Shown here in pieces: positions 9,041 to 18,522 of a stretch of 64,000 nucleotides of DNA. The position numbers were made by a program, and so were the translations under genes. The notes below the pieces were generated by a model. The model was not told the origin of the DNA and ran no database searches. It saw only the letters and a program-made list of their open reading frames with translations. Position 1 is the first letter of the stretch; each line of letters opens with the position of its first letter. Origin of the DNA: Profundibacterium mesophilum KAUST100406-0324 (lineage in GTDB: Bacteria > Pseudomonadota > Alphaproteobacteria > Rhodobacterales > Rhodobacteraceae); assembly GCF_009835145.1 (NCBI RefSeq), contig NZ_APKE01000036.1, forward strand, positions 62,001 to 126,000, written 5' to 3'.

Positions 9041-10342
9041 TCAGCGCTTCAGCCGCAGGGTTTCGTCGAGCATCTCGTCGGCGGTGGTGACGATCTTCGC
9101 GTTCGATGCGTAGGCGCGCTGGATCCGGATCAGGTCGGTCAATTCCTGCGCCACGTCGACATTCGAGCCCTCGAGCGCGCCGGACACGATCTTGCCGGAC
9201 CCTTGGGTATCGGCGCGCATCAGGTTCAGCTCGCCCGAATCGGTGGTCAACACGTAGCCGTTGCCATTGCGCGCGAGCAACCCGTCGGGATTTGGAACCT
9301 CGGCCAGCGGCACCTGGTAGAGCGCCTTGCGCGTGCCATCATCGAACACGCCGAAGATATTACCCGATTCGCTGAACTCCGTTCGCACCAGCGCGCTGGT
9401 CGCGCTGCCATCGGCCTCGGCCTGCAGACCACTGAAGTCGCCGGCGAACTGGGTCAGGCCTTCGAAGCTGTCCGGCGCGCCGAGCGTGAGGCTCAGAACC
9501 TGCGGCACGCTGCCGTTGTCGACGGTCACGCTGGCGGTGCCGGTCGCGGGATCGAAGCTGAAGGCGGCCGGAGCCGCGGCGGTCGACGTCGCGGCATAGC
9601 TCAGCGGAGCGCCGGCGAAGGCGCCGCTGTTGTGGAAGGTGATGTCGACGGTGCCATATGCGGCACCATCGGTTCCCGCCACGCTGAGCTCCCAGGTATC
9701 GGCCGTGTTGGTCGGCTGGAACGAGAATTGCAGGCGGTCGGAGGCGCCAAGCGGGCTGAAGAACTCCGCGGAGGAGAGGAACGGCGCTCCGGGCTCGGCG
9801 AGGCCTGTCTCCTGCGAGGGCAGGTTGCCCGCGATGCTCATGGCGGTGCTGGGCGCTCCCTCCGAGCTCCAGCGGCTCAGGTTGACAGTCTGCAGATCGG
9901 CGAAGGTGCCGGTGTCGACGGCACCGATACCGCCGTCGGCCTCATAGGGATAACCCGACAGGTAGAGCCCGGCAGCATTGACCAGGTCGCCGTTCTCGTC
10001 CGGGCGGAAGGCGCCGGCGCGGGTCAGGCGGTAATCGGCATCGGAGGTCGCGTTGGGCGTCATGGAGCCGACGAAGAAACCGTTGCCGCTGACCGCGAGG
10101 TCCGTCTCGTTGTTGGTGATGCGCAGCGCGCCCGACGAGCGGATGTCGCTCGCCTCGACCGCACGGACATTGGACGGCCCTGTCCCGGTATTGCTGCTGG
10201 CGGTCTGCGTCACCATATGCGCGAAACTGCGGCGATAGCCGTCGGTATTGGCGTTCGCGATATTCTCCGACACCCGGCCCACGGCAGTCGAGTTGGCGTT
10301 GAGGCCGCTGACACCCGTCTGCATCGCGTTGGAAATGCTCAT
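9041..10342 (-). CDS. flgE: Flagellar hook protein FlgE
   Basis: FlgE (433 aa) polymerises into the flexible hook. The N-terminal motif SGLNANSTAVGRVSENIANA followed by NTDGYRR and the C-terminal SNVDVAQELTDLIRIQRAYA segment are the rod/hook/filament family ends. LAVSGNGFFV is the flagellar basal-body F/G/E motif. Its length is controlled by FliK (16899-18428) and its cap is FlgD (16204-16884), both in this window. It is the first gene of a leftward series continuing with flgK. Confidence 0.94.
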   Translation of the reverse strand: MSISNAMQTGVSGLNANSTAVGRVSENIANANTDGYRRSFAHMVTQTASSNTGTGPSNVRAVEASDIRSSGALRITNNETDLAVSGNGFFVGSMTPNATSDADYRLTRAGAFRPDENGDLVNAAGLYLSGYPYEADGGIGAVDTGTFADLQTVNLSRWSSEGAPSTAMSIAGNLPSQETGLAEPGAPFLSSAEFFSPLGASDRLQFSFQPTNTADTWELSVAGTDGAAYGTVDITFHNSGAFAGAPLSYAATSTAAAPAAFSFDPATGTASVTVDNGSVPQVLSLTLGAPDSFEGLTQFAGDFSGLQAEADGSATSALVRTEFSESGNIFGVFDDGTRKALYQVPLAEVPNPDGLLARNGNGYVLTTDSGELNLMRADTQGSGKIVSGALEGSNVDVAQELTDLIRIQRAYASNAKIVTTADEMLDETLRLKR

Positions 10343-10424
10343 CTCGTTTCCTTTCCTGTGCGGGCCGCCGGCGCGCAGCGCCCGTGGTCCGATCGTCTGA
10401 GGACGGCCGATGGCCGCCCGGGTT

Positions 10425-12416
10425 TCAATTGGCCACCGGGACGATCGCCCCGAGCGCGCCGAGGGTCTGGTCCGCAGCTTCGAGACGCGCCTTCGCGTCC
10501 CCTTCGTTCAGGGGCTGCACGCGCGGAACATGGCGCAGCAGCCCGGTGGTGATCTCGCGCCATTGCGGCGTGTCGCGCATCGCCGGGTAGGCATCGGCGA
10601 ATTCGATCGCGTAATCCCGCGCGCCGCTGCGATGGGCCGACAGCAAAAGGCGCACCGCATCGGTGAAGCGCAGCGTACCGGCCGTCTCCCGGCGCAGGCG
10701 GTCATAAGCGGCATGCGCCTCGGTCCAGCGCTCCTCGTCGAAGAACGCCGCCGCTTCGATGCGCAGATCCCGCGCGCCCTCGCTCGTCTGCGTGGAGATC
10801 AGAACCTGCGCCGATTGTCCGGTTGCGGCGAAATGGCGGATGCGCACCGCCTCGAACGCCTGCAGGAGCGCGGCATCCTCTCCGCGCAGGCCCTGCGCCA
10901 GAAGCGCACCGAGGCGCTCATGCTGCCCCCCTTCGAGCAGCGCCTCCGCCCGGAGCAGCGTCAGGCGGTCGAGGCGCGTGTCGGCGACCTCCGCCAGGCC
11001 GAGGTCACGGGCGACGGCGAGATATTCGATGATGGTCTCGAATTCGGCGGCGGCGATATCGGTGGCGCCGGCGGCAAGGAAACGCGCCGCGAAGCGTTCC
11101 GCCTGCGCCGGGAAGCCCGGCTCGAACCAGAAGCCCGGCGCGATCCGGCGGTGGCCGGCGAGAAAGGCGCCGAGCGGCAGGCTACCTTCGGCGCCGGCGG
11201 CGTAGAACGCCTCGACCCGCGCCGCAGCCTCTTCGCGCAGCCCTTCGCGGCGCGGGCTTTGCGAATGTATCGCGATCGCCCGGCCCAGAACTTCCAGAGC
11301 GGCCGGCTGGTCGCCGAGCTCGGCGTGGATTTTCGCAAGCCGCACCGCGGTGTCCAGCGCATGCTCATCACCGCGCCAGAGCTGGCTCGCCTGATGCAGG
11401 ATGTCGCGCGCCTCCGCCAATTCCAGCGTTTCGGTAGCAAGGCCAAGCTCGACGATCGCAAGACGGGCCTTGTGCGCCCACAGATCGTCGCCCTCGGCGG
11501 CAGCGACGAGACTGTCGAAAGCGGCAAGCGGGGCATCGCCGTCCTGCGCCGCCCGGCCCAGCAGGTAGAGATAGGCGGTGCTGCCCTTGAGGATCGGATT
11601 GCTCTGGAAAAGCGCGGCGAGATCGCGGGCACTGCGCCAGTCGCCCCCCTCGATCGCCGCTTCGAGAAGACGCGGCAGAACGACCTCGCGCATGGGGCCG
11701 GACAACGCGTCGATGCGCGGTTGCAGGTCGGGAAGATAGGGCGCGGCGCCGGCTGGATCGCCCTGCCGGATCGCCTCGAGCGCGAGCATCAGCGGCTGAT
11801 CGGGCCAGTCCGAATGGACGGGATCGAGCAGGACACCGGCCGCGGCCGGCAAGGGGCCCGGACGCGGCCCGAGCACTTCGAGACCGAGCGCGAGAGCGCC
11901 GCGCCGCGCCGCCTGGGCAGGCGGCAGCGCAACCGTGCTCAGCGCGCCGAGCATGGAGCGCCCCTCGGGCAGCATCGCGTGACCGAGATAGAATGCCGCC
12001 AGGTCGAGAATGGCCTCGATCTCGGGGTCACCCGGCGCGGTCTCGTCGCCATGATCGGCGCGCGCGGCGGCGTAGGCGGCAAGGCGCGCCTCGCGGTCCG
12101 AAAGGAAACTCGTGCGGCTGAGATCGCGCAACTCGAAGGCCGGGGGCGAGATCATGGCCGCCTCGCCGCCCGCATCCGGGTCGCGCGTGGACAGAAGGCC
12201 GATGCCCTCTTTCGCGCCGACCGATTCGCCCTCGATGACAGGATGCGGCGCGGTCATGGCAACGGCGCCGCGCATGAGCGGGGCATGCGGATCCTCGGCG
12301 GCGGCGGCGGCGCGCAGCCCGTTGGCATACGGCAATAATAGTGCCGTAATTGCCATGATTAGCCGTGTTTTAACCTTGCTCAACCGCGTATTCCCGGCAA
12401 ATTCCTTGCGTGTCAC
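10425..12416 (-). CDS. Secreted TPR-like repeat protein of the flagellar cluster
   Basis: A large (up to 663 aa) exported protein made mostly of paired helices that look like degenerate TPR repeats (for example AVRLAKIHAELGDQPAALEV; AARFLAAGATDIAAAEFETI). I do not recognise a named family. A signal peptide is likely (KVKTRLIMAITALLLPYANG). The start is uncertain: GTG at 12416, TTG at 12383 (best signal-peptide shape) or ATG at 12356 are all in frame. It lies upstream of flgE on the same strand and divergent from flgF, so a periplasmic role in basal-body or motor assembly is likely, but this is inference. Confidence 0.75.
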   Translation of the reverse strand: MTRKEFAGNTRLSKVKTRLIMAITALLLPYANGLRAAAAAEDPHAPLMRGAVAMTAPHPVIEGESVGAKEGIGLLSTRDPDAGGEAAMISPPAFELRDLSRTSFLSDREARLAAYAAARADHGDETAPGDPEIEAILDLAAFYLGHAMLPEGRSMLGALSTVALPPAQAARRGALALGLEVLGPRPGPLPAAAGVLLDPVHSDWPDQPLMLALEAIRQGDPAGAAPYLPDLQPRIDALSGPMREVVLPRLLEAAIEGGDWRSARDLAALFQSNPILKGSTAYLYLLGRAAQDGDAPLAAFDSLVAAAEGDDLWAHKARLAIVELGLATETLELAEARDILHQASQLWRGDEHALDTAVRLAKIHAELGDQPAALEVLGRAIAIHSQSPRREGLREEAAARVEAFYAAGAEGSLPLGAFLAGHRRIAPGFWFEPGFPAQAERFAARFLAAGATDIAAAEFETIIEYLAVARDLGLAEVADTRLDRLTLLRAEALLEGGQHERLGALLAQGLRGEDAALLQAFEAVRIRHFAATGQSAQVLISTQTSEGARDLRIEAAAFFDEERWTEAHAAYDRLRRETAGTLRFTDAVRLLLSAHRSGARDYAIEFADAYPAMRDTPQWREITTGLLRHVPRVQPLNEGDAKARLEAADQTLGALGAIVPVAN

Positions 12417-12496
12417 AAGGATCAGCTACACGATGACCAAGAACAGAACAAACTCTTCAAACTTTTTTAGCCAGAATATCGGGACTTGTTGCAAAG

Positions 12497-13243
12497 ATGG
12501 ATAACTCGACACATGTCTCGCTTTCCTCGGCGACCGCGATGATGCGGCAGCTCGACGTGACGGCGAACAACATCGCGAATGCCAACACTTCCGGCTTCAA
12601 GTCCGAGCGCGTGGTCTTCGAATCCTTTGTGCACCGTGACACCGGGCGCGAGGGCGAGGAGACCTCATTCGTCATCGACACCGGCTCCTATCTCGACGCG
12701 GCGCAAGGACAGTTGCAACAGACCGGCAATCCGCTCGATGTCGCGCTCTCGGGCACTGGCTGGATGTCTTACGAGACCGCCGAGGGGCAGCGTGCCTACG
12801 GGCGCGACGGGCAGCTGATGCTGGACCTGCAGGGCAACCTCGTCACCAGCACGGGCGCGCAGGTGCTCGATGCCGGCGGCGGTCCGATCGCCCTGCCGCC
12901 CGATATCGGCGCGCAGGTGACGATCGCCCGCGACGGGACGATCGCCGCGGACGGCATCGGCGTCATCGCGCAGATCGGCCTCTTCGATCTGGGCGATCTG
13001 CAATCCTTCACCCGGATCGGCGGTGGCATGTTCATCCCGCCGCAAGGCGCCGCGCAGGACGCGATCCCGGCCACCGGAACGGCGGTCGTGCAAGGCGCGG
13101 TGGAGGGCAGCAACGTGCAGCCCGTCGTGGAGCTGTCGCGCATGATGGCCATCGAGAAGGCCTACGAGCGGTCGGTCAAGCTGATGGGCGGTGAGGACGA
13201 TCTTCGCCGCGATGCGCTCAGGCGCCTCGGACAGGCCGTCTGA
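12497..13243 (+). CDS. flgF: Flagellar proximal rod protein FlgF
   Basis: FlgF (248 aa) is one of the rod proteins. It has the rod-protein start (SSATAMMRQLDVTANNIANA then NTSGFKSERV), the central SGTGWMSYETAEGQRAYGRD in place of the usual GxGFF motif, and the C-terminal EGSNVQPVVELSRMMAIEKA segment. Compared with FlgG it is shorter and starts the rightward flgF-flgG-flgA-flgH series. It is divergent from the TPR-like gene, with about 80 bases for both promoters. Confidence 0.9.
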   Translation: MDNSTHVSLSSATAMMRQLDVTANNIANANTSGFKSERVVFESFVHRDTGREGEETSFVIDTGSYLDAAQGQLQQTGNPLDVALSGTGWMSYETAEGQRAYGRDGQLMLDLQGNLVTSTGAQVLDAGGGPIALPPDIGAQVTIARDGTIAADGIGVIAQIGLFDLGDLQSFTRIGGGMFIPPQGAAQDAIPATGTAVVQGAVEGSNVQPVVELSRMMAIEKAYERSVKLMGGEDDLRRDALRRLGQAV

Positions 13244-13291
13244 TCCAGGAACAAGGGACCCCGCGTCCCCTTCGGAAAACAGGAGAACACC

Positions 13292-14077
13292 ATGAAGGCC
13301 CTCGGTATCGCCGCAACCGGCATGCACGCGCAGCAGACGAATGTCGACGTGATCTCGAACAACATCGCGAACGCGAACACGACCGGGTTCAAATCCTCCC
13401 GTGCCGCCTTTCAGGATCTGATCTACGAGACGCGCAAGCGCGAGGGCGCCCTGACGGGCCAGGAAGGCAGCACCAAGCCGGTCGGTGTCGATATCGGCCT
13501 CGGCGTGCAGACATCGGGGACCGTGCGCCTCAACACGCAAGGCGGGATGCTCGGCACGGAAAACCAGTTCGACGTGGCAATCGACGGGCGCGGCTTCTTC
13601 GCGGTGAACCTGCCCGATGGCAGCCAGGCCTATACCCGCGACGGTGCCTTCCAGCTTTCGGCCGAGGGCCAGCTCGTGACGCTGCAGGGCTACGAGATCG
13701 ACCCGGGCATCGTCATCCCCGAGAATACCGTGCGCGTCGAGATCAGCGAGCAGGGCACGGTATCGGCCTTCGTCGAGAACGACCCCGTTCCGGTCGAGCT
13801 TGGCGAGATCAGCCTCGCGACCTTCGTGAACGAGGCCGGAATGCGCGCGCTCGGAAACAACATGATGCAGGCGACCGTCGCTTCGGGCGATCCGCTGCAG
13901 GGGCGCCCCGGTGATCCGGGGGTGGGCGTGGTGCGCCAAGGTTATCTGGAGAACAGCAACGTCAACATCATCCAGCAGATCACCGACCTGATCTCGGCGC
14001 AGCGTGCCTACGAGATGAACTCGAAGACCATCGAGACGGCCGATCAGATGATGTCCGCAGCCAACCAGATCAAGTGA
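13292..14077 (+). CDS. flgG: Flagellar distal rod protein FlgG
   Basis: FlgG (261 aa, the usual length) makes the distal rod that passes through the P and L rings. Diagnostic segments are MHAQQTNVDVISNNIANANT, DVAIDGRGFFAVNLPDGSQA with YTRDGAF, and the C-terminal LENSNVNIIQQITDLISAQR followed by AYEMNSK. The ATG is preceded by an AGGAG ribosome-binding site. It is separated by one base from flgA. Confidence 0.96.
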   Translation: MKALGIAATGMHAQQTNVDVISNNIANANTTGFKSSRAAFQDLIYETRKREGALTGQEGSTKPVGVDIGLGVQTSGTVRLNTQGGMLGTENQFDVAIDGRGFFAVNLPDGSQAYTRDGAFQLSAEGQLVTLQGYEIDPGIVIPENTVRVEISEQGTVSAFVENDPVPVELGEISLATFVNEAGMRALGNNMMQATVASGDPLQGRPGDPGVGVVRQGYLENSNVNIIQQITDLISAQRAYEMNSKTIETADQMMSAANQIK

Positions 14078-14078
14078 C

Positions 14079-14747
14079 ATGACCCCTCGTATCCGCGCAT
14101 TCGCAGCCATCCTCCTCGCATCGCTCGCCGCGGCCGGAAGCGCCGGAGCGGAGCTTTTGCATGTTCTCGTCGAAGAACGCGCCATGGCCGAGTTCGGCGC
14201 GGAATTTCCCGCCAACGGCCAGGTCAAGGTGCATGTCCAGGGCGATCCGGGCGAGGCGCATCTGCTGTCGGCCTTCTGGATGGACAAGGCCACCGGTCAG
14301 TTCATCGCCAACGCGGTGAGCCCGCAGGGCGCGGTGACGCGCGTGACGGGACTGGCCACGGTCACGGTGCCGGTACCGGTGCCGCAACGGCGGATGATGC
14401 CGGACGAGATCATCACGGCACAGGACCTTGCCGTGATCGAGCTGCCGCTCAGCCGCGTCGGGGCCTATGCCGTCAGCGACGCGCAAGGCCTTGTCGGAAT
14501 GCAGGTGCGCAGTCTTCTGGCCAAGGGCCGCCCCATCCTCAACCGCTCGGTCCGCCCGCCCCTGGTCATCGACCGGGGGGACAAGGTGTCGATCCGCTAT
14601 CAGGACGGGCTTCTGGAGCTGAGCGCTCCGGGGCGCGCCCTGGGGGACGCGCATCGGGGGCAGGAAGTGAAGATCGTCAACCTGGTCAGCAATGCCTCCG
14701 TCATCGGCATCGCGACCGCCGAAGGAATAGTGGAGGTTTCGCAATGA
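14079..14747 (+). CDS. flgA: P-ring assembly chaperone FlgA
   Basis: FlgA (222 aa) is the periplasmic chaperone for FlgI polymerisation. A signal peptide (FAAILLASLAAAGSAGA) is followed by a divergent N-terminal part and the SAF domain (RRMMPDEIITAQDLAVIELP), with the closing GQEVKIVNLVSNASVIGIAT segment typical of FlgA C-termini. It starts one base after flgG and overlaps flgH by the ATGA arrangement, so flgG-A-H are coupled. Confidence 0.9.
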   Translation: MTPRIRAFAAILLASLAAAGSAGAELLHVLVEERAMAEFGAEFPANGQVKVHVQGDPGEAHLLSAFWMDKATGQFIANAVSPQGAVTRVTGLATVTVPVPVPQRRMMPDEIITAQDLAVIELPLSRVGAYAVSDAQGLVGMQVRSLLAKGRPILNRSVRPPLVIDRGDKVSIRYQDGLLELSAPGRALGDAHRGQEVKIVNLVSNASVIGIATAEGIVEVSQ

Positions 14748-15517
14748 ACCCGGCCCTGACACGTCCCGCCGCGCTCGCCGCGCTGATCGGCCTCGCCGGC
14801 TGCACCCCGGGCGCGGTCCTCGACCGTGACCCCCGCTTCTCGGGGGTGGAGATGTCGCCCTCGAGCATGCCTGAGGTCGCCCGGGTGCAGGTTCCGATGC
14901 CGCCCCCTTCCGCGCCGCCGGTGCGTGCGCGCGCGCAATCGGCATCGCTCTGGGGCGGCGGCGGCGGCGACACCAGAAGCTTCTTCGCCGACCAGCGCGC
15001 CTCCGACGTTGGCGACATCCTGACCATCCGCATCGAGATCGACGATCAGGCCCGGCTCAACAACTCCACCCAGAGATCGCGGCAGGGTGGTGGCTCGCTC
15101 GGCTTCCCGACCTTCTTCGGCTATGGCAGCCAGATCGACAAGATCCTGCCGGGCGTTGGCCCGGACGACCTGCCCCAGGGGGATATCGTCGATATCTCCG
15201 CCTCGCAGCAATCCTCCGGTGACGGCCAGATCAAGCGGCAGGAAAGCATCAGCCTGCGCGTGGCCGCGCTCGTCGTGCAGAAGCTGCCGAACGGCAACCT
15301 CGTGGTCGCCGGCCGCCAGGAGGTCAAGGTCAACGAAGAATTGCGCGAATTGCGTGTGGCCGGGATCATCCGTCCCGAGGATATCGGACGCGAGAACAGC
15401 ATCGATTACGACAAGATCGCCGAGGCGCGGATCTCCTATGGTGGACGCGGCGCGCTCTCCCGGCAACAGCGCCGCGGTTATGGCGAGGACGTTCTGGACG
15501 TAATATTGCCCTATTAA
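14744..15517 (+). CDS. flgH: Flagellar L-ring lipoprotein FlgH
   Basis: FlgH (257 aa) forms the outer-membrane L-ring. The signal sequence ends in a lipobox (GLAGC, cysteine at about residue 20), so it is a lipoprotein. Family motifs are SLWGGGGGDTRSFFADQRAS, VGDILTIRIEIDD and the C-terminal VAGIIRPEDIGRENSIDYDK then IAEARISYGGRG. An alanine/proline-rich linker follows the lipid anchor. It overlaps flgA. Confidence 0.96.
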   Translation: MNPALTRPAALAALIGLAGCTPGAVLDRDPRFSGVEMSPSSMPEVARVQVPMPPPSAPPVRARAQSASLWGGGGGDTRSFFADQRASDVGDILTIRIEIDDQARLNNSTQRSRQGGGSLGFPTFFGYGSQIDKILPGVGPDDLPQGDIVDISASQQSSGDGQIKRQESISLRVAALVVQKLPNGNLVVAGRQEVKVNEELRELRVAGIIRPEDIGRENSIDYDKIAEARISYGGRGALSRQQRRGYGEDVLDVILPY

Positions 15518-15581
15518 GATAAAACTCTCGGCGGATTGTGAGGCGATGAAGAGGCCCTGAACCAGAAGGGCCCACCGTCTC

Positions 15582-16187
15582 ATGAAACTTTCGCTCATCC
15601 TCTTCGCTGCCGTGCCGCTCCTCAGCCTCGGCGGCGGCTACGGCGCGGGCCTGATGCTCGCACCGGACGCATCACAGGCCAAAGCCGCCGTGGATCCCGA
15701 GGCCGTGGACACGCCGCTGCCCGAGACCGAGACGCAGACCGCCGCCGAGGCGCATCTTGCCGAAGCAGCCGACATGCAGGCGCAGGGCACGTCGGACGAA
15801 GCGTCTCCCGATGCCGCGGGCGCCGCCGATACCGAAGCCGTGAAAGTCGCCGAAGCCGCGCCGCAGCCCAAGGTCGTCAAGCTTGGCCGGATGACGGTGC
15901 CTGTCTACAAGCCGCGCAGCATTACCTATGTCGTGGCGGATTTCGGAATTTCGGTTCCGGACGAGGAGAAGAAGGCCTTCTATGCCGTGCCCGAGAATGC
16001 CGCGCGGCTGCGTGACGCGATCCTCACCTCCCTGACCGAAGCGGCTTCGGGGACGATCATGCGCGGTGTCGCCATCGATACGGACGCGTTGTCGAGTGCG
16101 CTGCGCGACGATCTGTCGACGAATTTCGGGGGTATCGACGAAGTGCTTTTCCTCGCCTTCTACAAGAAGGACGTGCCGCGCAGCTGA
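15582..16187 (+). CDS. FliL-like flagellar basal-body protein (tentative)
   Basis: A 201-residue protein with one N-terminal hydrophobic segment (LSLILFAAVPLLSLGGGYGA), a long Ala/Glu/Asp-rich linker (about residues 30-95), and a compact C-terminal domain starting KLGRMTVPVYKPRSITYVVA. This layout (one membrane helix, acidic linker, periplasmic domain) fits FliL-like proteins that sit near the stator, but the sequence match is weak. It follows flgH and faces flgD; a second FliL-like gene elsewhere cannot be excluded. Confidence 0.5.
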   Translation: MKLSLILFAAVPLLSLGGGYGAGLMLAPDASQAKAAVDPEAVDTPLPETETQTAAEAHLAEAADMQAQGTSDEASPDAAGAADTEAVKVAEAAPQPKVVKLGRMTVPVYKPRSITYVVADFGISVPDEEKKAFYAVPENAARLRDAILTSLTEAASGTIMRGVAIDTDALSSALRDDLSTNFGGIDEVLFLAFYKKDVPRS

Positions 16188-16197
16188 GCCGCGCGGC
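16175..16197. terminator. Convergent hairpin at end of the FliL-like gene
   Basis: A 7-bp GC-only inverted repeat (arms 16175-16181 and 16191-16197, 9-base loop) spans the stop codon in the 16-base gap towards convergent flgD. It is a plausible shared transcription end, but no T-tract is present. Confidence 0.35.
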
Positions 16198-16203
16198 TTG
16201 GGT

Positions 16204-16884
16204 TCAGCGCACCGAGAGAATATCGAGCGAGGAAATCTCGAGGCCATTCGACAGGCGCAGCACCGGCAGGCCGCCCTGCATCGCAAGCTCGCCCACCCTG
16301 CCCTCGACGAACGTGGTCGCCGGAACCGCGGCTTCGTCCGCGTCCTGAGCCGCGATCTCGATGCTGTATGTTCCATTCGCGAGAGGCAAACCGTCCGCCG
16401 CTCGTCCATCCCATTCGATGGCATGGTGCGCACCGCCGCTGCGCGGAATGTCGGTGATCTCCCGCAGGATCGCGCCGTCCGAGCTGCGAATGATCGCCCG
16501 CGCCTGGCTGGCCTCGTCCTCGAGCCTGTAGCTCAGCTCAGCCTTGCCGTCCTCCAGAACGAAATCGCCGCCCTTTGTGACCACGCGCCGGCCTAGGAGC
16601 GCCAGGTCCTCGCCCAGCCCCGCACCGCCGATCTTGTCGAGGATCTTCTCGAGATTGGCATTCGAGGTAATGGTCTGCTCGACCTGCGTGAGCTCGGTGA
16701 GTTGGGAGACGAAGGTGCTCGCATCCATCGGCTCGAGAGGATCCTGGTTGGCGATCTGCGCGGTGAGCAGTTGCAGGAAGTTGTCGTAATCCGAGCTGAG
16801 CGACTTCATCGCCTGCTGGCTCGCGGGTCCCGGTTGCGCCGCGGCCGGTGAGGCCACGCTGGGAGTGGTGAGGTCTGTGGCCAT
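16204..16884 (-). CDS. flgD: Hook-capping protein FlgD
   Basis: FlgD (226 aa from the second of two adjacent ATGs) caps the growing hook and is needed for FlgE assembly. The family core is LSSDYDNFLQLLTAQIANQD followed by PLEPMDASTFVSQLTELTQV. The C-terminal half has the FlgD Ig-like fold segment (AIEWDGRAADGLPLANGTYS). An ATG one codon earlier (16887) is equally possible. It sits 11 bases after fliK on the same strand. Confidence 0.93.
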   Translation of the reverse strand: MATDLTTPSVASPAAAQPGPASQQAMKSLSSDYDNFLQLLTAQIANQDPLEPMDASTFVSQLTELTQVEQTITSNANLEKILDKIGGAGLGEDLALLGRRVVTKGGDFVLEDGKAELSYRLEDEASQARAIIRSSDGAILREITDIPRSGGAHHAIEWDGRAADGLPLANGTYSIEIAAQDADEAAVPATTFVEGRVGELAMQGGLPVLRLSNGLEISSLDILSVR

Positions 16885-16898
16885 CATGTGTCTCCGGA

Positions 16899-18428
16899 TC
16901 AGGTGATGATATCGATGCCGCCATCGGCGGCGGCTGCCCGGCGAAGTGCGGCCGGCGTGTCATGCGCCTCGCCGGCATCCTCGCCGCCCGCGCCGGCGAT
17001 TGAGGGCGCGTCGCCGTCGGCGCCGGGCTCCCGCCCGCCACGGGATGTGTCACGCTCCTCGAAGGATTCGAAATCAAGCGCGGCCTCGTCGAAAGTGCCC
17101 TGATCGCCGAGCATGCCGAGGATATGATCGCGGTCCATGCGCATCGCGTTCAGAACAACGGGATTCTCGGCCCGGATCACGACCCGCATCCGTCCGGCAT
17201 CGTCGGTCTGCAAATCCACCTCGATCTCCCCCAATCCGCGCGGGGCAAGTTCGATCCGGGTGCGCCCTTCGGCGAAACTCGTTCCCTTGATCTGGCTGGC
17301 GAGATTGCGCGCGAAGCCCGAAGGCTGCGGCAAGTCCCTCGGTGCGGCACGTGCCGCCTCCGAAGTATCGGCCTGGCCGCGCGAAGGCGCCCCCTGCACC
17401 GGGTCCGTGCTCCGTCCGGCCGCCGGGGCGGGCGCGGCCTCGGCAGATGCCTCGTCGATAAGCGCGGCGATGCTCTGGAGGGCGCCCTCGAGCCCCTGCG
17501 CATTGGTCTTGACCGGCCCTGTAGGTGCCGTTGGCATGCGGATGTCCCCGAGACGCCTTGGGTCGAAAGGCGCAGCGGGCGCGGCATCCATGCGTGCGGC
17601 GGCCAGTGCATCCGCCGGGGCTGCCTGAGCCCCCCCGGCGGTAGCCGCGGCCGCCATGCCCTGCCCCGTCCCGGGCTGCATGGCGGCCGCATCGCTCGCC
17701 GCCCGTGTCACCGGCCAACCGGCCGGCGGCGTGCGGACGAGCAGTGCCGCGGAACCCGTCTCGCTCGTGGCAGCGAGCGGCGCAGGTCTCTGCGGCGGAC
17801 CGGCTCCCTCAGGAGCTGGCATTCCTGCCACGGCGCCGGCCTGAAGAGCAGTCGCGCCAAAATGATCCGATGGCAAGGTTCCCGATCCCGGCACGGGGCC
17901 CGGCATGGTCCCGGCGGCGGAAAGCAGCGCCCTCACTGCGCCGAAAAGCGCTGCTGGGTCGGCTCCCTCGGGCAGAGTCTCGCCGCCTCCCGCAATCGTG
18001 CCCGCGGCGGGATCAGGCGTCAGCGTGAGGGTTGCCGCGCGATCGCCTCCCCCGGACGCCGGCTCGGAAACCTGCGCGAGCATCATGCGAAGTCCGTTCA
18101 GCACTTCCGATCCCTCGCCGGCCGAAAACGAGCCCAGGAGCGCGCCGATCGCCTCGGCGGCTTCCGCGAGTGCCGCAGGAGAGGACGGTCCGGCGCGCAA
18201 CGTCTCCTCGAGCATGCCGAGCTGCTCGGTCATTTCCGCCACGATCGATGGCGCCTGGCGGGGCGTCCGGGTTTCAGGAAGGTTGGATGCCGCATCACGC
18301 ACAAGGGTGAGGCGTGACTGGAAACTGCCGCCCGGAACTGCCTGGTCCGCAGCCGCGCCCGTGGCGGGCATCCCGGTCCGGGCCGGATGGGCCGTCGACA
18401 TGCCGGGCGATGTTGCGATGCCGTCCAT
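16899..18428 (-). CDS. fliK: Flagellar hook-length control protein FliK
   Basis: FliK (509 aa) is the molecular ruler that sets hook length and switches export specificity. The C-terminal Flg_hook domain is clear (RTRIELAPRGLGEIEVDLQT then RVVIRAENPVVLNAMRMDRD). The rest is a long low-complexity region rich in Ala, Pro and Gly, as usual for the ruler part. The ATG at 18428 (MDGIATSPGM) has an AGGA-type ribosome-binding site; a longer frame upstream overlaps the neighbouring gene and is rejected. It is coupled in position with flgD. Confidence 0.9.
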   Translation of the reverse strand: MDGIATSPGMSTAHPARTGMPATGAAADQAVPGGSFQSRLTLVRDAASNLPETRTPRQAPSIVAEMTEQLGMLEETLRAGPSSPAALAEAAEAIGALLGSFSAGEGSEVLNGLRMMLAQVSEPASGGGDRAATLTLTPDPAAGTIAGGGETLPEGADPAALFGAVRALLSAAGTMPGPVPGSGTLPSDHFGATALQAGAVAGMPAPEGAGPPQRPAPLAATSETGSAALLVRTPPAGWPVTRAASDAAAMQPGTGQGMAAAATAGGAQAAPADALAAARMDAAPAAPFDPRRLGDIRMPTAPTGPVKTNAQGLEGALQSIAALIDEASAEAAPAPAAGRSTDPVQGAPSRGQADTSEAARAAPRDLPQPSGFARNLASQIKGTSFAEGRTRIELAPRGLGEIEVDLQTDDAGRMRVVIRAENPVVLNAMRMDRDHILGMLGDQGTFDEAALDFESFEERDTSRGGREPGADGDAPSIAGAGGEDAGEAHDTPAALRRAAAADGGIDIIT

Positions 18429-18522
18429 CCTCGTGCCTTTCCTCACCGTCTCTCGCGGTTCGGGGGCGCCATGGAGCGTCCCCCGGTGCCGGCCGCGCGC
18501 CTCTTTCGGGCGCGTGCCGGTG

